Assembly (NCBI RefSeq): GCF_001421885.1
Contig: NZ_LMLH01000010.1
Span: 1-64,000 of the forward strand
DNA from: Pseudomonas sp. Leaf48
GTDB lineage: Bacteria; Pseudomonadota; Gammaproteobacteria; Pseudomonadales; Pseudomonadaceae
Direction: 5' to 3'
Length of the DNA: 64,000 nt
Shown here piece by piece: positions 45,098-54,119 of this stretch. The notes beneath the pieces are model-generated. The model searched no databases, had not been told where the DNA came from, and worked only from the letters and a program-made list of their open reading frames with translations. The translations under genes were made by a program, and so were the position numbers. Position 1 is the stretch's first letter. Every line of letters starts with the position of its first letter.

Positions 45098-45115
45098 TGT
45101 AAGCCCTGGCTTACT
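45098..45115 (+). promoter_or_regulatory. GacA-type upstream activating box for rsmZ
   Basis: TGTAAGCCCTGGCTTACT matches the TGTAAG-N6-CTTACA upstream activating sequence of Gac-controlled small RNA genes at all but the last base. It is centred about 180 bases before the predicted RsmZ start, the distance I recall for P. fluorescens rsmZ. The GacS/GacA system would act here. Confidence 0.85.
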
Positions 45116-45250
45116 CTTTCGTAAGTGTTCGTTATTTTTACACGTTGGAAGTTGCCAGTTTTTTGATTGATGGATTTTAACTTATTGATTTATAAGAAAT
45201 TCTGCTAATCAATACGAAGTTATGCCAACAATTTGATCGTGTTTGGTGGG

Positions 45251-45278
45251 TTGCTCCTGCCAGGGAAAACTCTAATAT
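45251..45278 (+). promoter_or_regulatory. Predicted promoter of rsmZ
   Basis: TTGCTC at 45251-45256 and TAATAT at 45273-45278 are separated by 16 bases and would start a transcript close to 45287. The 135 bases between the GacA box and this promoter are markedly A+T-rich compared with the rest of the window. Confidence 0.55.
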
Positions 45279-45286
45279 CCAGGTTG

Positions 45287-45415
45287 TGTCGACGGACAGA
45301 CACGCCCTTCAAGGATGAAGGGAATGGAAATCGCAGGATGCGATTCATCAGGACGATGAAAAGGAACACAGGGAATAGGGAAAAAGGTGGGCGGGTCAAA
45401 CCGCCCCTTTTTTTT
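45287..45415 (+). ncRNA. rsmZ: RsmZ regulatory RNA
   Basis: RsmZ binds and titrates the translational repressors RsmA/RsmE, relieving repression of secondary metabolism and biofilm genes. The predicted 129-base transcript begins TGTCGACGGACAGACA, a 5' hairpin with GGA in its loop, and holds nine GGA triplets, several exposed between or on hairpins (for example ATCGCAGGATGCGAT and TCATCAGGACGATGA). It ends in GGCGGG-TCAAA-CCGCCC with eight T (to 45415). Its place between rpoS and fdxA is the conserved Pseudomonas rsmZ locus, and the sequence closely resembles what I recall for P. fluorescens RsmZ. Confidence 0.93.
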
Positions 45416-45429
45416 GCCTGCAGAAAAGC

Positions 45430-45454
45430 AAAAAGGCCCTTGTGGGGCCTTTTT
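45430..45454 (-). terminator. Bidirectional terminator between rsmZ and fdxA
   Basis: AAAAAGGCCC at 45430-45439 pairs perfectly with GGGCCTTTTT at 45445-45454. A and T runs at both ends make it work in either direction. On the minus strand it lies 17 bases after the fdxA stop and would end that transcript; on the plus strand it backs up the rsmZ terminator. Confidence 0.85.
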
Positions 45455-45471
45455 CGGCAACGCGGGGATAA

Positions 45472-45795
45472 TCAGCGTTCGAGCTGTTCGATCTTGCCTG
45501 GTTTGCCATCCCATTCAGCGGAATCGGGCAAAGGATCTTTTCTTTCAGTGATGTTTGGCCAGATATCAGCCAACTCTGCGTTCAGCTCAATGAAGTTTTC
45601 CATGCCGGACGGCACTTCATCTTCGGAGAAGATGGCCACGGCAGGGCATTCAGGTTCGCACAGGGCGCAGTCGATGCACTCATCCGGGTGAATCACCAGG
45701 AAGTTCGGGCCTTCGTAAAAGCAGTCCACCGGACAGACTTCTACGCAGTCGGTGTACTTGCACTTGATGCAGTTGTCGGTGACGACGAAGGTCAT
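45472..45795 (-). CDS. fdxA: 7Fe-type ferredoxin FdxA
   Basis: FdxA is a small soluble electron carrier with one 3Fe-4S and one 4Fe-4S cluster. From the ATG at 45795, preceded by GAGGAGAAAATT, it has 107 residues; the longer in-frame start at 45900 adds 35 unrelated residues. Cluster ligands are visible in [18 protein letters not shown] and in [13 protein letters not shown] long C-terminal tail after residue 60 is typical of this ferredoxin type. It lies between rsmZ and mutS. Confidence 0.95.
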   Translation of the reverse strand: MTFVVTDNCIKCKYTDCVEVCPVDCFYEGPNFLVIHPDECIDCALCEPECPAVAIFSEDEVPSGMENFIELNAELADIWPNITERKDPLPDSAEWDGKPGKIEQLER

Positions 45796-45936
45796 TTCTA
45801 ATTTTCTCCTCAGGCGCGGCTTGCTGCGCCCCTTCACGTGGGGGTCGCAGGTTCGGGAGCGATAGTCTGCTGGCCAGGCTATTAGCCAGCAGCATCCCAA
45901 ACCGCGCGAGATTCTAACAGCTTGCGGCCCGCTGCG

Positions 45937-48516
45937 TTAGATCCGGTTCTTTAGTGCATAGAGCATTTCGAGTGCACGGCGTGGCGTCATGTCGTCCAGG
46001 TCGAGCTTTGCAAGCTCATCGAGCACTGGGTGCGGCAAGCTGGCGAACAAGTCGCTTTGCTGCGGCGCAGCCGGTTTGCCCTTGGCAGGCTTCGGTGCTT
46101 CATGAGGCAGCGCGGTGTCTTCCAGGCGGCTCAGGTGCTCACGGGCACGCAAGATCACCTCCGTCGGCACACCCGCCAGCTGCGCCACGGCCAGGCCGTA
46201 GCTTTGGCTGGCGGGCCCGGGGAGTACATGGTGCAGGAACACAATGCGCTCGTTGTGTTCGGTGGCATTGAGGTGCACGTTGGCTACCAGCGGCTGGGAT
46301 TCGGGCAGCACGGTCAGTTCAAAGTAGTGGGTGGCGAACAGGGTGTAGGCGCGAAGTTGTGCCAGGCGCTCGGCCGCCGCCCATGCTAGGGACAGGCCAT
46401 CAAAGGTGCTGGTGCCGCGACCGACTTCGTCCATCAGCACCAGGCTGCGTTCGGTGGCATTGTGCAGGATGTTTGCAGTCTCGCTCATTTCGACCATGAA
46501 GGTCGAACGCCCGCCGGCCAGGTCATCGCTGGAGCCGATCCGGGTAAAGATGCGGTCGACCAGCGACAGCTCACAGCTGGCGGCCGGCACGAAACTGCCG
46601 ATGTGCGCCAGCAATACGATCAACGCGGTCTGGCGCATGTAGGTGGATTTACCGCCCATGTTCGGACCGGTAATCACCAGCATGCGGGTGCTGTCGTCCA
46701 GGCTCAGGTCGTTGGCCACGAACGGCGTAGTCAGTACCTGTTCGACCACCGGGTGACGGCCCTGGCTGATGCGCATGCAGGGTTCGCTGACGAAACGCGG
46801 GCAGTTCAGGTCAAGGTTCAGCGCGCGCTCGGCGAGGTTGCTCAGCACATCCAGTTCGGCCAGTGCACCCGCGGTATCTTGCAGTGGTGGCAACTGGCTG
46901 ATCAGGTCTTCGAGCAGCGCTTCGTAGAGCATTTTCTCGCGGGCCAGGGCGCGGCTCTTGGCCGACAGCGCCTTGTCTTCAAAGGCCTTGAGTTCCGGGG
47001 TAATGAAGCGCTCGGCACCCTTGAGGGTCTGGCGCCGAATGTAGTCGGCCGGTGCCGATTCGGCCTGCTTGCTCGGCAGTTCGATGAAGTAGCCGTGGAT
47101 GCGGTTGTAACCGACCTTCAAGTGGGAGAGACCGGTGCGGGCCTTTTCCCGGGCTTCGAGGTCGATCAGGAATTGCCCGGCGTTCTCACTGAGCGATTGC
47201 AGGTCATCGAGCTCGCTGTCGTAACCGGTCTTCAACACGCCGCCGTCACGGATCACTGCCGGCGGGTTGTCGATGATGGCTTTTTCCAGCAGTGCCGCCA
47301 GTTCCGGGTAGGTGCTGGTGATGGTCGCCAGTTGCTGCAGGTGCGGCGCTTCGAGCTCGGTCATCGCCACTTGCAGTTCGGGCAATGCACCCAGGGCATC
47401 GCGCAAGCGCGCAAGGTCACGCGGGCGGGCGTTACGCAGGCCGATCCGCGCGAGAATACGCTCGATGTCGCCGATTTCCTTGAGTTGCGGTTGCAGGCGC
47501 TCGAACCGGTAGCGGTCGAGCAGGCAGGTGATCGACGACTGGCGTGCCAGCAACACCGTCAGGTCACGCAGCGGACGGTTCAGCCAACGGGTCAACAGAC
47601 GGCTGCCCATGGCGGTCTGGCAGCGGTCGACCACCGATTGCAGGGTATTGTCGCGACCGCCGGCCAGGTTGGTATCGAGTTCCAGGTTGCGACGGCTGGC
47701 ACCGTCCAGCACCACGGTGTCGTCCAGGCGTTCATGACGCAAGCTGCGCAAATGGGGCAGGGCGGTGCGCTGGGTTTCCTTGGCGTAGGCCAGCAGGCAA
47801 CCGGCGGCGCCGATGGCCAGGGTCAGGTTTTCGCAGCCAAAGCCTTTGAGGTCCTGGGTGGAAAATTGCTGGCACAGGCTTTTGAATGCCGAGTCGCGCT
47901 CGAAATCCCACGGCGCGCGGCGACGAACGCCACGACGTTTTTCCGCCGGCAAATCCTTTGGCCAGTCATCCGGGATCAACAGCTCTACGGGATTGACCCG
48001 CTCCAGTTCCGCCAGCAGGTTTTCCCAGCCCTTGATTTCCAGCACGCTGAAGTTGCCGCTGGTGATATCCAGCACCGCCAGGCCGAACAGGCGCTCATCG
48101 CCCAGAACGGCGGCGATCAGGTTGTCCCGGCGTTCATCCAGCAGCGCCTCGTCACTTACCGTCCCCGGGGTGATGATCCGCACCACCTGACGTTCCACCG
48201 GCCCTTTGCTGGTAGCCGGGTCACCGACCTGCTCGCAAATCACCACCGATTCGCCCAGCTTCACCAGTTTGGCCAGGTAGCCTTCGGCGGCATGGTAAGG
48301 AATACCGCACATCGGAATCGCCTGCCCGGCCGACTGCCCGCGGGCGGTCAGGGTGATGTCCAGCAGCTTGGCGGCCTTCTTCGCGTCTTCGTAGAAGATC
48401 TCGTAGAAGTCGCCCATGCGGTAGAACATCAGCTGGTCTGGGTGCTGGTTCTTCAGGCGCCAGTATTGCTGCATCATCGGGGTGTGCGAGGACAGATCGG
48501 AAGTAGCTGTATTCAT
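45937..48516 (-). CDS. mutS: DNA mismatch repair protein MutS
   Basis: MutS recognises mismatches and starts methyl-directed or nick-directed repair with MutL. From the ATG at 48516 it has 859 residues, starting [19 protein letters not shown]; the in-frame extension to 48687 adds 57 low-complexity residues and is unlikely. The mismatch-wedging Phe37-x-Glu39 lies in [13 protein letters not shown]. The Walker A motif [13 protein letters not shown], the Walker B segment [13 protein letters not shown] and a C-terminal tetramerisation tail are present. It is transcribed divergently from the pncC-like gene. Confidence 0.97.
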   Translation of the reverse strand: MNTATSDLSSHTPMMQQYWRLKNQHPDQLMFYRMGDFYEIFYEDAKKAAKLLDITLTARGQSAGQAIPMCGIPYHAAEGYLAKLVKLGESVVICEQVGDPATSKGPVERQVVRIITPGTVSDEALLDERRDNLIAAVLGDERLFGLAVLDITSGNFSVLEIKGWENLLAELERVNPVELLIPDDWPKDLPAEKRRGVRRRAPWDFERDSAFKSLCQQFSTQDLKGFGCENLTLAIGAAGCLLAYAKETQRTALPHLRSLRHERLDDTVVLDGASRRNLELDTNLAGGRDNTLQSVVDRCQTAMGSRLLTRWLNRPLRDLTVLLARQSSITCLLDRYRFERLQPQLKEIGDIERILARIGLRNARPRDLARLRDALGALPELQVAMTELEAPHLQQLATITSTYPELAALLEKAIIDNPPAVIRDGGVLKTGYDSELDDLQSLSENAGQFLIDLEAREKARTGLSHLKVGYNRIHGYFIELPSKQAESAPADYIRRQTLKGAERFITPELKAFEDKALSAKSRALAREKMLYEALLEDLISQLPPLQDTAGALAELDVLSNLAERALNLDLNCPRFVSEPCMRISQGRHPVVEQVLTTPFVANDLSLDDSTRMLVITGPNMGGKSTYMRQTALIVLLAHIGSFVPAASCELSLVDRIFTRIGSSDDLAGGRSTFMVEMSETANILHNATERSLVLMDEVGRGTSTFDGLSLAWAAAERLAQLRAYTLFATHYFELTVLPESQPLVANVHLNATEHNERIVFLHHVLPGPASQSYGLAVAQLAGVPTEVILRAREHLSRLEDTALPHEAPKPAKGKPAAPQQSDLFASLPHPVLDELAKLDLDDMTPRRALEMLYALKNRI

Positions 48517-48788
48517 CGGTAGCTTAGGAAGACTCGTTGAAAGGTGTGGGGCAAAAGGAGGGGCATCGGCCCGGCTTTTCCGCGATGGGCGCAAGGTTAC
48601 CATGGGCGGTCTACCCGCCGCAGGCATGAAAGCCGCTGCTCGCCTTGTCACTTGTCGTGACACTGATGGTTGGGCGCCCGGCAACATTGGCGCAGGCGCT
48701 GGCTCTGCACATTTTGATCCGTCTTGTAACTTGCAAGTGCGACCCGCTGGTGTACGGTTAGTCTCATCCGCCCCATCAGGAGATCACC

Positions 48789-49289
48789 GTGAAAGAAATC
48801 ACCCAGCTGGCCGCTGAACTTGGCCGACGCTTGCAGGTTCTCAATGCCCACGTGACCACGGCCGAGTCTTGTACCGGTGGCGGCATCGCCGAGGCCATTA
48901 CCCGTATTCCGGGCAGTTCCGCGTGGTTCGAAGCCGGTTACGTCACCTACTCAAATCGACAGAAAACCCTGCAACTGGATGTTCCAGTGGAGTTGTTCAC
49001 CACGGTGGGGGCGGTTAGCCGCGAGGTGGTCGAGGCCATGGTTCGTGGCGCACAGGAAAAAAACCGCGCGTATTTCTCCGTGGCCGTCAGTGGTATCGCC
49101 GGGCCGGATGGTGGAACAGCGAACAAGCCGGTGGGCACGGTCTGGCTGGCCTGGGGTGTGGGCGACCAGGTGTTCACCGAGCTTCAGCACTTCCCTGGCA
49201 ACCGCGATGACGTCCGCCGACAAACGGTGAAGGCCGCGCTAGAGGGGCTGCTGCGCTATGCCGCGGCAGAAATCTCAAATCAGGGGTAG
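48789..49289 (+). CDS. pncC: CinA C-terminal-type nicotinamide-nucleotide amidase
   Basis: This 166-residue protein is the stand-alone CinA C-terminal domain, which in E. coli (PncC) deamidates nicotinamide mononucleotide to nicotinic acid mononucleotide for NAD recycling. The motifs [16 protein letters not shown], with the active-site serine, and [19 protein letters not shown] are intact. The start is a GTG preceded by CAGGAG, 7 bases upstream. It lies 83 bases before recA, a conserved association, but the LexA box between them suggests recA also has its own promoter. Confidence 0.92.
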   Translation: MKEITQLAAELGRRLQVLNAHVTTAESCTGGGIAEAITRIPGSSAWFEAGYVTYSNRQKTLQLDVPVELFTTVGAVSREVVEAMVRGAQEKNRAYFSVAVSGIAGPDGGTANKPVGTVWLAWGVGDQVFTELQHFPGNRDDVRRQTVKAALEGLLRYAAAEISNQG

Positions 49290-49316
49290 GCGATCGGCAA
49301 ACCCTGTGGAATAATA

Positions 49317-49332
49317 CTGTCTACTTATACAG
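49317..49332 (+). promoter_or_regulatory. LexA (SOS) box of recA
   Basis: CTGTCTACTTATACAG fits the CTGT-N8-ACAG LexA operator. It lies 40 bases before the recA ATG and would repress recA until RecA filaments on damaged DNA promote LexA cleavage. Confidence 0.93.
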
Positions 49333-49372
49333 GTGTTGGCCGTCAGGCCTTATTGATTACGTGAGGACTTTA

Positions 49373-50431
49373 ATGGACGACAACAAGAAGAAAGCCTTGG
49401 CTGCGGCCCTGGGTCAGATCGAACGTCAATTCGGCAAGGGTGCCGTAATGCGTATGGGCGATCAGGACCGTCAGGCGATCCCGGCCATTTCCACCGGCTC
49501 TCTGGGTCTGGACATCGCACTGGGCATTGGCGGTCTGCCAAAAGGCCGTATTGTTGAAATCTACGGTCCTGAATCTTCCGGTAAAACCACGCTGACCCTG
49601 TCCGTGATCGCCCAGGCGCAAAAAGCCGGCGCAACCTGCGCATTCGTCGATGCGGAACACGCCCTCGACCCGGAATACGCCGGCAAGCTGGGCGTCAACG
49701 TCGACGACCTGCTGGTTTCCCAGCCGGACACCGGCGAGCAGGCCCTGGAAATCACCGACATGCTGGTGCGTTCCAACGCGGTTGACGTGATCATCGTCGA
49801 CTCCGTGGCTGCCCTGGTACCCAAGGCGGAAATCGAAGGCGAAATGGGTGACATGCACGTGGGCCTGCAAGCCCGCCTGATGTCCCAGGCGCTGCGTAAA
49901 ATTACCGGTAACATCAAGAACGCCAACTGCCTGGTCATCTTCATCAACCAGATCCGTATGAAAATCGGCGTGATGTTCGGCAGCCCGGAAACCACCACTG
50001 GTGGTAACGCGCTGAAGTTCTACGCTTCGGTTCGTCTGGACATCCGCCGCACTGGCGCGGTGAAAGAAGGTGATGAGGTTGTCGGTAGCGAAACCCGCGT
50101 CAAGGTTGTGAAGAACAAGGTTGCTTCGCCGTTCCGTCAGGCCGAGTTCCAGATTCTTTACGGCAAGGGCATCTACCTCAACGGTGAGATGATCGACCTG
50201 GGTGTTCTGCACGGTTTCGTCGAGAAGTCCGGTGCCTGGTATGCCTATGAAGGCACCAAGATCGGTCAGGGCAAGGCCAACTCGGCCAAGTTCCTGGCAG
50301 ACAACCCGGAAATCGCCGCGAAGCTCGAGAAGCAACTGCGTGACAAGTTGCTGTCCCCGTCATCGGTTGCTGATGCCAAAGCTTCAGCGGTCAAAGAGAC
50401 CGAAGACGACCTGGCTGACGCTGATATCTGA
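49373..50431 (+). CDS. recA: Recombinase RecA
   Basis: RecA forms filaments on single-stranded DNA for strand exchange and triggers the SOS response. From the ATG at 49373, preceded by GAGGA, it has 352 residues; an in-frame start at 49361 would add 4. Walker A is [10 protein letters not shown] at residues 65-74, with [15 protein letters not shown] for Walker B and the L1 and L2 DNA loops following. The C-terminal tail is acidic ([10 protein letters not shown]). It is controlled by the LexA box at 49317 and is followed 8 bases later by recX. Confidence 0.98.
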   Translation: MDDNKKKALAAALGQIERQFGKGAVMRMGDQDRQAIPAISTGSLGLDIALGIGGLPKGRIVEIYGPESSGKTTLTLSVIAQAQKAGATCAFVDAEHALDPEYAGKLGVNVDDLLVSQPDTGEQALEITDMLVRSNAVDVIIVDSVAALVPKAEIEGEMGDMHVGLQARLMSQALRKITGNIKNANCLVIFINQIRMKIGVMFGSPETTTGGNALKFYASVRLDIRRTGAVKEGDEVVGSETRVKVVKNKVASPFRQAEFQILYGKGIYLNGEMIDLGVLHGFVEKSGAWYAYEGTKIGQGKANSAKFLADNPEIAAKLEKQLRDKLLSPSSVADAKASAVKETEDDLADADI

Positions 50432-50439
50432 TCAAAGCG

Positions 50440-50907
50440 ATGACCGCCGTACTCGATACCCTCGTCGCGGTGCGGCGAACCGCCATGGACCTGCTCGCAC
50501 GACGCGAGCACGGTCGAGTCGAGCTGACGCGTAAACTGCGTCAGCGCGGCGCCAGCCCTGAAATGATCGAAACAGCGCTCGACCGTTTGACGGAAGAAGG
50601 CCTGTTATCCGAAGCCCGTTACCTCGAAAGTTTTGTCTCCTATCGTGCCCGTTCCGGTTACGGCCCTTTGCGTATTCGTGAAGAGTTGAGCCAGCGCGGC
50701 CTGCAGCGTAGCGACATAGAACTGGCCTTGCGCGAGAGCGGTATCCTTTGGCATGAGCAGCTGGAAGATACCTGGCGACGAAAATTTTCCGGGCAATTGC
50801 CGACAGACGTTCGGGAGCGCGCCAGGCAAGGCAGGTTCCTGGCGTATCGGGGGTTCTCGATGGAGATGATCAACCGCTTGTTCAGCGGTAGAGGGATGGA
50901 TGATTAA
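50440..50907 (+). CDS. recX: RecA regulator RecX
   Basis: RecX binds RecA filaments and limits their growth. The 155-residue protein is a three-helix repeat protein with the segments [20 protein letters not shown] and [15 protein letters not shown] typical of the family. It follows recA by 8 bases with no terminator between them, so it shares SOS induction. A terminator comes 4 bases after its stop. Confidence 0.95.
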   Translation: MTAVLDTLVAVRRTAMDLLARREHGRVELTRKLRQRGASPEMIETALDRLTEEGLLSEARYLESFVSYRARSGYGPLRIREELSQRGLQRSDIELALRESGILWHEQLEDTWRRKFSGQLPTDVRERARQGRFLAYRGFSMEMINRLFSGRGMDD

Positions 50908-50911
50908 GAAG

Positions 50912-50945
50912 CGGCCCGCTATTTCGATAGCGGGCCGTTTTTTTT
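50912..50945 (+). terminator. Rho-independent terminator after recX
   Basis: CGGCCCGCT at 50912-50920 pairs with AGCGGGCCG at 50929-50937 over an 8-base loop, followed by eight T. It ends the recA-recX transcript 3 bases before the convergent LOG-family gene's stop. Confidence 0.95.
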
Positions 50946-50948
50946 GCA

Positions 50949-52067
50949 TCAGGAAACCTTTGAAGCTGCCCGTGCGCGCTGTTGCACCTTGGGTGTGGGT
51001 TGCGCCCGGTTTTCCGGCAGGTTGATGTAGTCCACCAGCTCGCGCAGGCGACCATGATTACGCGCGTTGAAGTTGAAGGCCAGTCGCGCAAGATGGCTGT
51101 ACTGGGCTTCGTCGTGTTCTTCGCCGTTGTAGGCGTGCTGATGGAAATGATCGCTCAGGCACAGATCGGCAAACGCCTGCTGCATGTGTTCGAGTGCCTG
51201 GTCGCTGAGCGGGTGATTCATGCGAATCAGGAATTGCTGCTTGAGCCAGCGGCTGGAGTGGAAGTTGCTGTAGAACTGGTTGATGTGTTCCACCGCTTCA
51301 TCGACGTTGTAGACGAGTTTCACCAGCTTCATGTCGGTGGGCAGGATGTAGCGATTTTCTTCCAGTTGCTCGTGTATGAAGTTCAGCGCTCCTTGCCAGA
51401 ACGTGCCGCCCGGCGCGTCCAGCAGTACCACAGGTACCAGCGGGCTTTTGCCGGTCTGGATCAGAGTCAGCACTTCCAGTGCTTCATCCAGGGTACCGAA
51501 GCCGCCCGGGCACAGCACCAGCGCATCGGCTTCCTTGACGAAGAACAGCTTGCGGGTGAAGAAGAAGTGGAAAGGCAGCAGGTTGCTCGTACCGTTGACG
51601 GTGGGGTTGGCGTGCTGTTCGAAGGGCAGGGTGATGTTGAATCCCAGGCTGTGAGTCAGGCCGGCCCCTTCGTGGGCCGCGGCCATGATGCCGCCACCGG
51701 CACCGGTGATGACCATCAGGTCCGAGCGCGCCAGTGCGGCGCCGAGCTCCCGCGCCATCGCGTAGAGCGGGTGTTCTATCGGGGTTCGGGCGGAACCGAA
51801 CACAGTGACTTTGCGTCGTCCCTTGAACTGTTCAAGCACGCGAAAGGCCTGCTCCAGTTCGCGCAAGGCTTGCAGGGTGATCTTGGCGTTCCAGCGGTTG
51901 TGGTCTTCCTGGGCCATGCGCAGCACAGTCAGGATCATGTCTCGATAGATCGGAATGTTCGGGCTGTTGGGTGAAATGAGGTTGAGTTGTTCTTCGACCT
52001 TTTTGATGAGGTCGTGGCCGCTTTCTGCAAAATGACGGCTGAGGAGGTCATTCGGTTGGTAAGGCAT
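50949..52067 (-). CDS. LOG-family (lysine decarboxylase-like) protein
   Basis: This 372-residue protein has a Rossmann-type LOG domain in its middle (residues about 85-260) with the nucleotide-binding motif VITGAGGGIMAAAHEGA and the family signature PGGFGTLDEALE. LOG enzymes release free bases from nucleoside 5'-monophosphates (cytokinin riboside monophosphates in plants; purine or pyrimidine nucleotides for PpnN in bacteria). The extra N-terminal helical region and C-terminal tail go beyond the roughly 190-residue minimal LOG form. The substrate here is unknown. AAGGAGAAG precedes the ATG well. It is convergent with recX. Confidence 0.85.
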   Translation of the reverse strand: MPYQPNDLLSRHFAESGHDLIKKVEEQLNLISPNSPNIPIYRDMILTVLRMAQEDHNRWNAKITLQALRELEQAFRVLEQFKGRRKVTVFGSARTPIEHPLYAMARELGAALARSDLMVITGAGGGIMAAAHEGAGLTHSLGFNITLPFEQHANPTVNGTSNLLPFHFFFTRKLFFVKEADALVLCPGGFGTLDEALEVLTLIQTGKSPLVPVVLLDAPGGTFWQGALNFIHEQLEENRYILPTDMKLVKLVYNVDEAVEHINQFYSNFHSSRWLKQQFLIRMNHPLSDQALEHMQQAFADLCLSDHFHQHAYNGEEHDEAQYSHLARLAFNFNARNHGRLRELVDYINLPENRAQPTPKVQQRARAASKVS

Positions 52068-52527
52068 TCAACTTCTCCTTCTGCACAGAACCCAGGGCTT
52101 CGACTGCGTATGTCGAATGCCGCGACACGTCCTGCGTCGCTGTCTGCTCAGGTCCATGCCTGGGCGATCCACTTGGCCCGACTGGCAGCCGGGTCATCCA
52201 GACAGGCTCTGTTTGTCCTTGGATGAAAGAAACGTTCGCACAACACGACGCGTTACGGGCAGCCCCTTTCCTGCCCTGAAAGTGAACATGGTTAGCGCAC
52301 ATCCCGACCTTGCAATGAATGGCTGCCTTGATCATTGCGCCATAAGGTCTTTCCTGGCAATCGCTTATTGACGATTTGCAAGGTGGTTTCGCCGCTCGAC
52401 TCATTTGAGTCTTGAGGAGGAGTACTGCCGACGATTACGTGGTGCTGAGCGTCGGTCGCACTTTTTGCAGGCGTTGTTGGCGCAACTGCGCGCCGAGGAT
52501 GAACAACGGCGCGCCAGTTTCCGATGA
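52068..52527. other. 460-base stretch without a recognisable gene
   Basis: No reading frame here shows a recognisable domain or good codon use. It holds the upstream region of the LOG-family gene and the downstream region of the gene at 52528. The one clear structure is a strong hairpin, ACTGCGCGCCG at 52485-52495 with CGGCGCGCCAGT at 52507-52518, which lies just after the stop of the minus-strand gene at 52528; no T tract follows on either strand. Confidence 0.6.
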
Positions 52528-52953
52528 TTACTTCTTCTTCGCCGGGGTTGCTTTCGGGCAATCCGATTCCTCGAAGCTTGCGGAGCCGACCGGACGGTTG
52601 GTTTTCACTTCGGTGAAGTCGTAGCGCATGATCGCGCCCTTGGCCATCAGCTTGCGAAAGCCTGGGTTATTGCAGACCGAGGAACCGAGCTGGAAGTACA
52701 CCGCTTTGGGGTCCGCGCGCATTTTATCGGCGTGGCTGCTTTGTACGCTCAGGTGGTTGATCAGCACCTTGCCTTCGACGGTATAGCCTTGATCGAGGAT
52801 GTCTTCGTTGATCGCCCTTGGCGTGCCGACACTGCTTTGAGTGGCGACGTTTTTCAGCTCTCTGTTCAGATTCTGCTCATTCAAGGACGCAGCCTGAACG
52901 CTAAAGGACGACGCCAGCAAAATGGCAGCGGTAGGAACGATAAGGCGCAGCAT
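52528..52953 (-). CDS. Putative quorum-sensing-regulated secreted/periplasmic protein (PA3611-like)
   Basis: This 141-residue protein has a signal peptide (LIVPTAAILLASSFSVQAA) and a small mature domain with two cysteines (SSVCNNPGF and EESDCPK) that could form a disulfide. It resembles PA3611, a P. aeruginosa protein described as a quorum-sensing-regulated virulence factor, and the neighbourhood matches. The C terminus is lysine-rich (ATPAKKK). Its biochemical role is not known. I am fairly sure of the family and not of any function in this organism. Confidence 0.75.
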   Translation of the reverse strand: MLRLIVPTAAILLASSFSVQAASLNEQNLNRELKNVATQSSVGTPRAINEDILDQGYTVEGKVLINHLSVQSSHADKMRADPKAVYFQLGSSVCNNPGFRKLMAKGAIMRYDFTEVKTNRPVGSASFEESDCPKATPAKKK

Positions 52954-53141
52954 GAAACTCTCCTGGTTCAGTGATGGGCGTTTGACCTATCACGTGACTG
53001 TGCGTTCAGTGGCGGCGAATTATAGGGGAGCCGGTCTGGACGGTACAGGCTTGCGCCGGCTGGTCTGGTAAACTGTGTGATCTTTTTGCCCTGCCGAGTG
53101 TGTTTCGTGTCGATTTTCCCTCCCTGCCGACGTTGCCTGCA

Positions 53142-53876
53142 ATGAGCCATGTCCCTGCGCGTTTTGCCTCGAACGCTGTAGCCCGCTTGCGCGACCAGCG
53201 CGAAGAGGAGGGCATCAGGCCGATTCAGGCCCGTGGCTGGCGGGCGACCCGTTGCCGCGCGTGCCGGGTGATCGAGAGTCATTGCCTGTGCGCGTGGCGT
53301 CCGCAGGTTGAGAGCCGTTCCGGCATCTGTCTGATCATGACCAGCAAGGAGGTGTTCAAACCGAGCAATACCGGATGGCTGATCGCCGATGTCGTGCCGG
53401 ACAATCATGCTTTCATCTGGTCGCGTACCGAGGTCGATCCGCAGTTGCTGGCATTGCTGGCCGACCCGACATGGCAACCTTATCTGGTGTTTCCCGGCGA
53501 GTACGTTGCACCGGAGCGCGTGACCAACACCGTCGAGATCAACAGCACCAGGCGGCCGCTGTTCATTCTGCTGGATGCGACCTGGACCGAAGCGCGGAAG
53601 ATTTTCCGTAAAAGCCCATATTTCGATAAGTTGCCGATCCTCAGCCTGCTACCCGAACGACTCTCGCGCTATCGGCTGCGTCGTTCGACTCGCAGTGAGC
53701 ATCTGTGCACGGCGGAAGTGGCGGCATTGTGTCTCGATCTGGCGGGCGACGTTGCCGCCGCTTCGGCGCTGGATGCTTATTTTGACGTGTTCAGCCAGCA
53801 CTACCTCGATGCCAAGCATCAGCTGGAAATGAATGTTTCGACCCCGGCACACGCCGAGTTAATGCCTTATGTGTAG
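53142..53876 (+). CDS. DTW-domain protein, probable tRNA-uridine aminocarboxypropyltransferase
   Basis: DTW-domain enzymes such as E. coli TapT add a 3-amino-3-carboxypropyl group from SAM to uridine in tRNA. The DxTW motif is DATWTEARKIF, and zinc-type cysteines occur in CRACRVIESHCLC. From the ATG at 53142 the protein has 244 residues; an in-frame start at 53100 would add 14. Neither has a strong Shine-Dalgarno. It is divergent from the PA3611-like gene. Which tRNA position is modified cannot be told from sequence. Confidence 0.87.
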   Translation: MSHVPARFASNAVARLRDQREEEGIRPIQARGWRATRCRACRVIESHCLCAWRPQVESRSGICLIMTSKEVFKPSNTGWLIADVVPDNHAFIWSRTEVDPQLLALLADPTWQPYLVFPGEYVAPERVTNTVEINSTRRPLFILLDATWTEARKIFRKSPYFDKLPILSLLPERLSRYRLRRSTRSEHLCTAEVAALCLDLAGDVAAASALDAYFDVFSQHYLDAKHQLEMNVSTPAHAELMPYV

Positions 53877-54119
53877 CAGCTAGCCAGATTGGTGTGCTGA
53901 TTGTTGCGTATACTGCAATAAAGTGTACTGGCCATTCGGCTTGACCACCCCGGTTTCGCTGGGCATGCTTGGCACCGATTGGGTTGCGGCCAGCGTTTGA
54001 AACGCCGTTTATCTGGCGTTGAACGTGCCCGGTCGGTGCGGCTGCGTGGCCGTACTCGAGTTGTGTTGGCGATGCCCGAATGCATCGGGTATTCCCTGAA
54101 AAACAGGATCATTTGAAAC

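Noticed and set aside
45233..45691. 152-residue open frame across the RsmZ region
   Set aside because: It runs over the RsmZ RNA and both terminators and into fdxA antisense; no domain and the RNA assignment explains the DNA.
45826..45870. tRNA-like T-arm sequence upstream of fdxA (GTCGCAGGTTCGGGAGC)
   Set aside because: The T-loop start resembles a tRNA but the stem does not close after TTCG and no acceptor, D or anticodon arm can be built around it.
45796..45900. N-terminal extension of fdxA by 35 residues
   Set aside because: The added residues are unrelated to ferredoxins, and a good ribosome-binding site (GAGGAGA) lies before the ATG at 45795.
48517..48687. N-terminal extension of mutS by 57 residues
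   Set aside because: The extension is Pro/Arg/Ala-rich with no MutS similarity, and the ATG at 48516 gives a standard 859-residue protein.
52048..52404. 118-residue minus-strand frame in the gap before the LOG gene
   Set aside because: No domain, poor codon use for this genome, and it runs into the LOG gene's own start region.
53557..53595. DTW motif reading DATW as a possible lost active site
   Set aside because: The family signature is DxTW, so DATW is a normal version and not evidence of inactivation.
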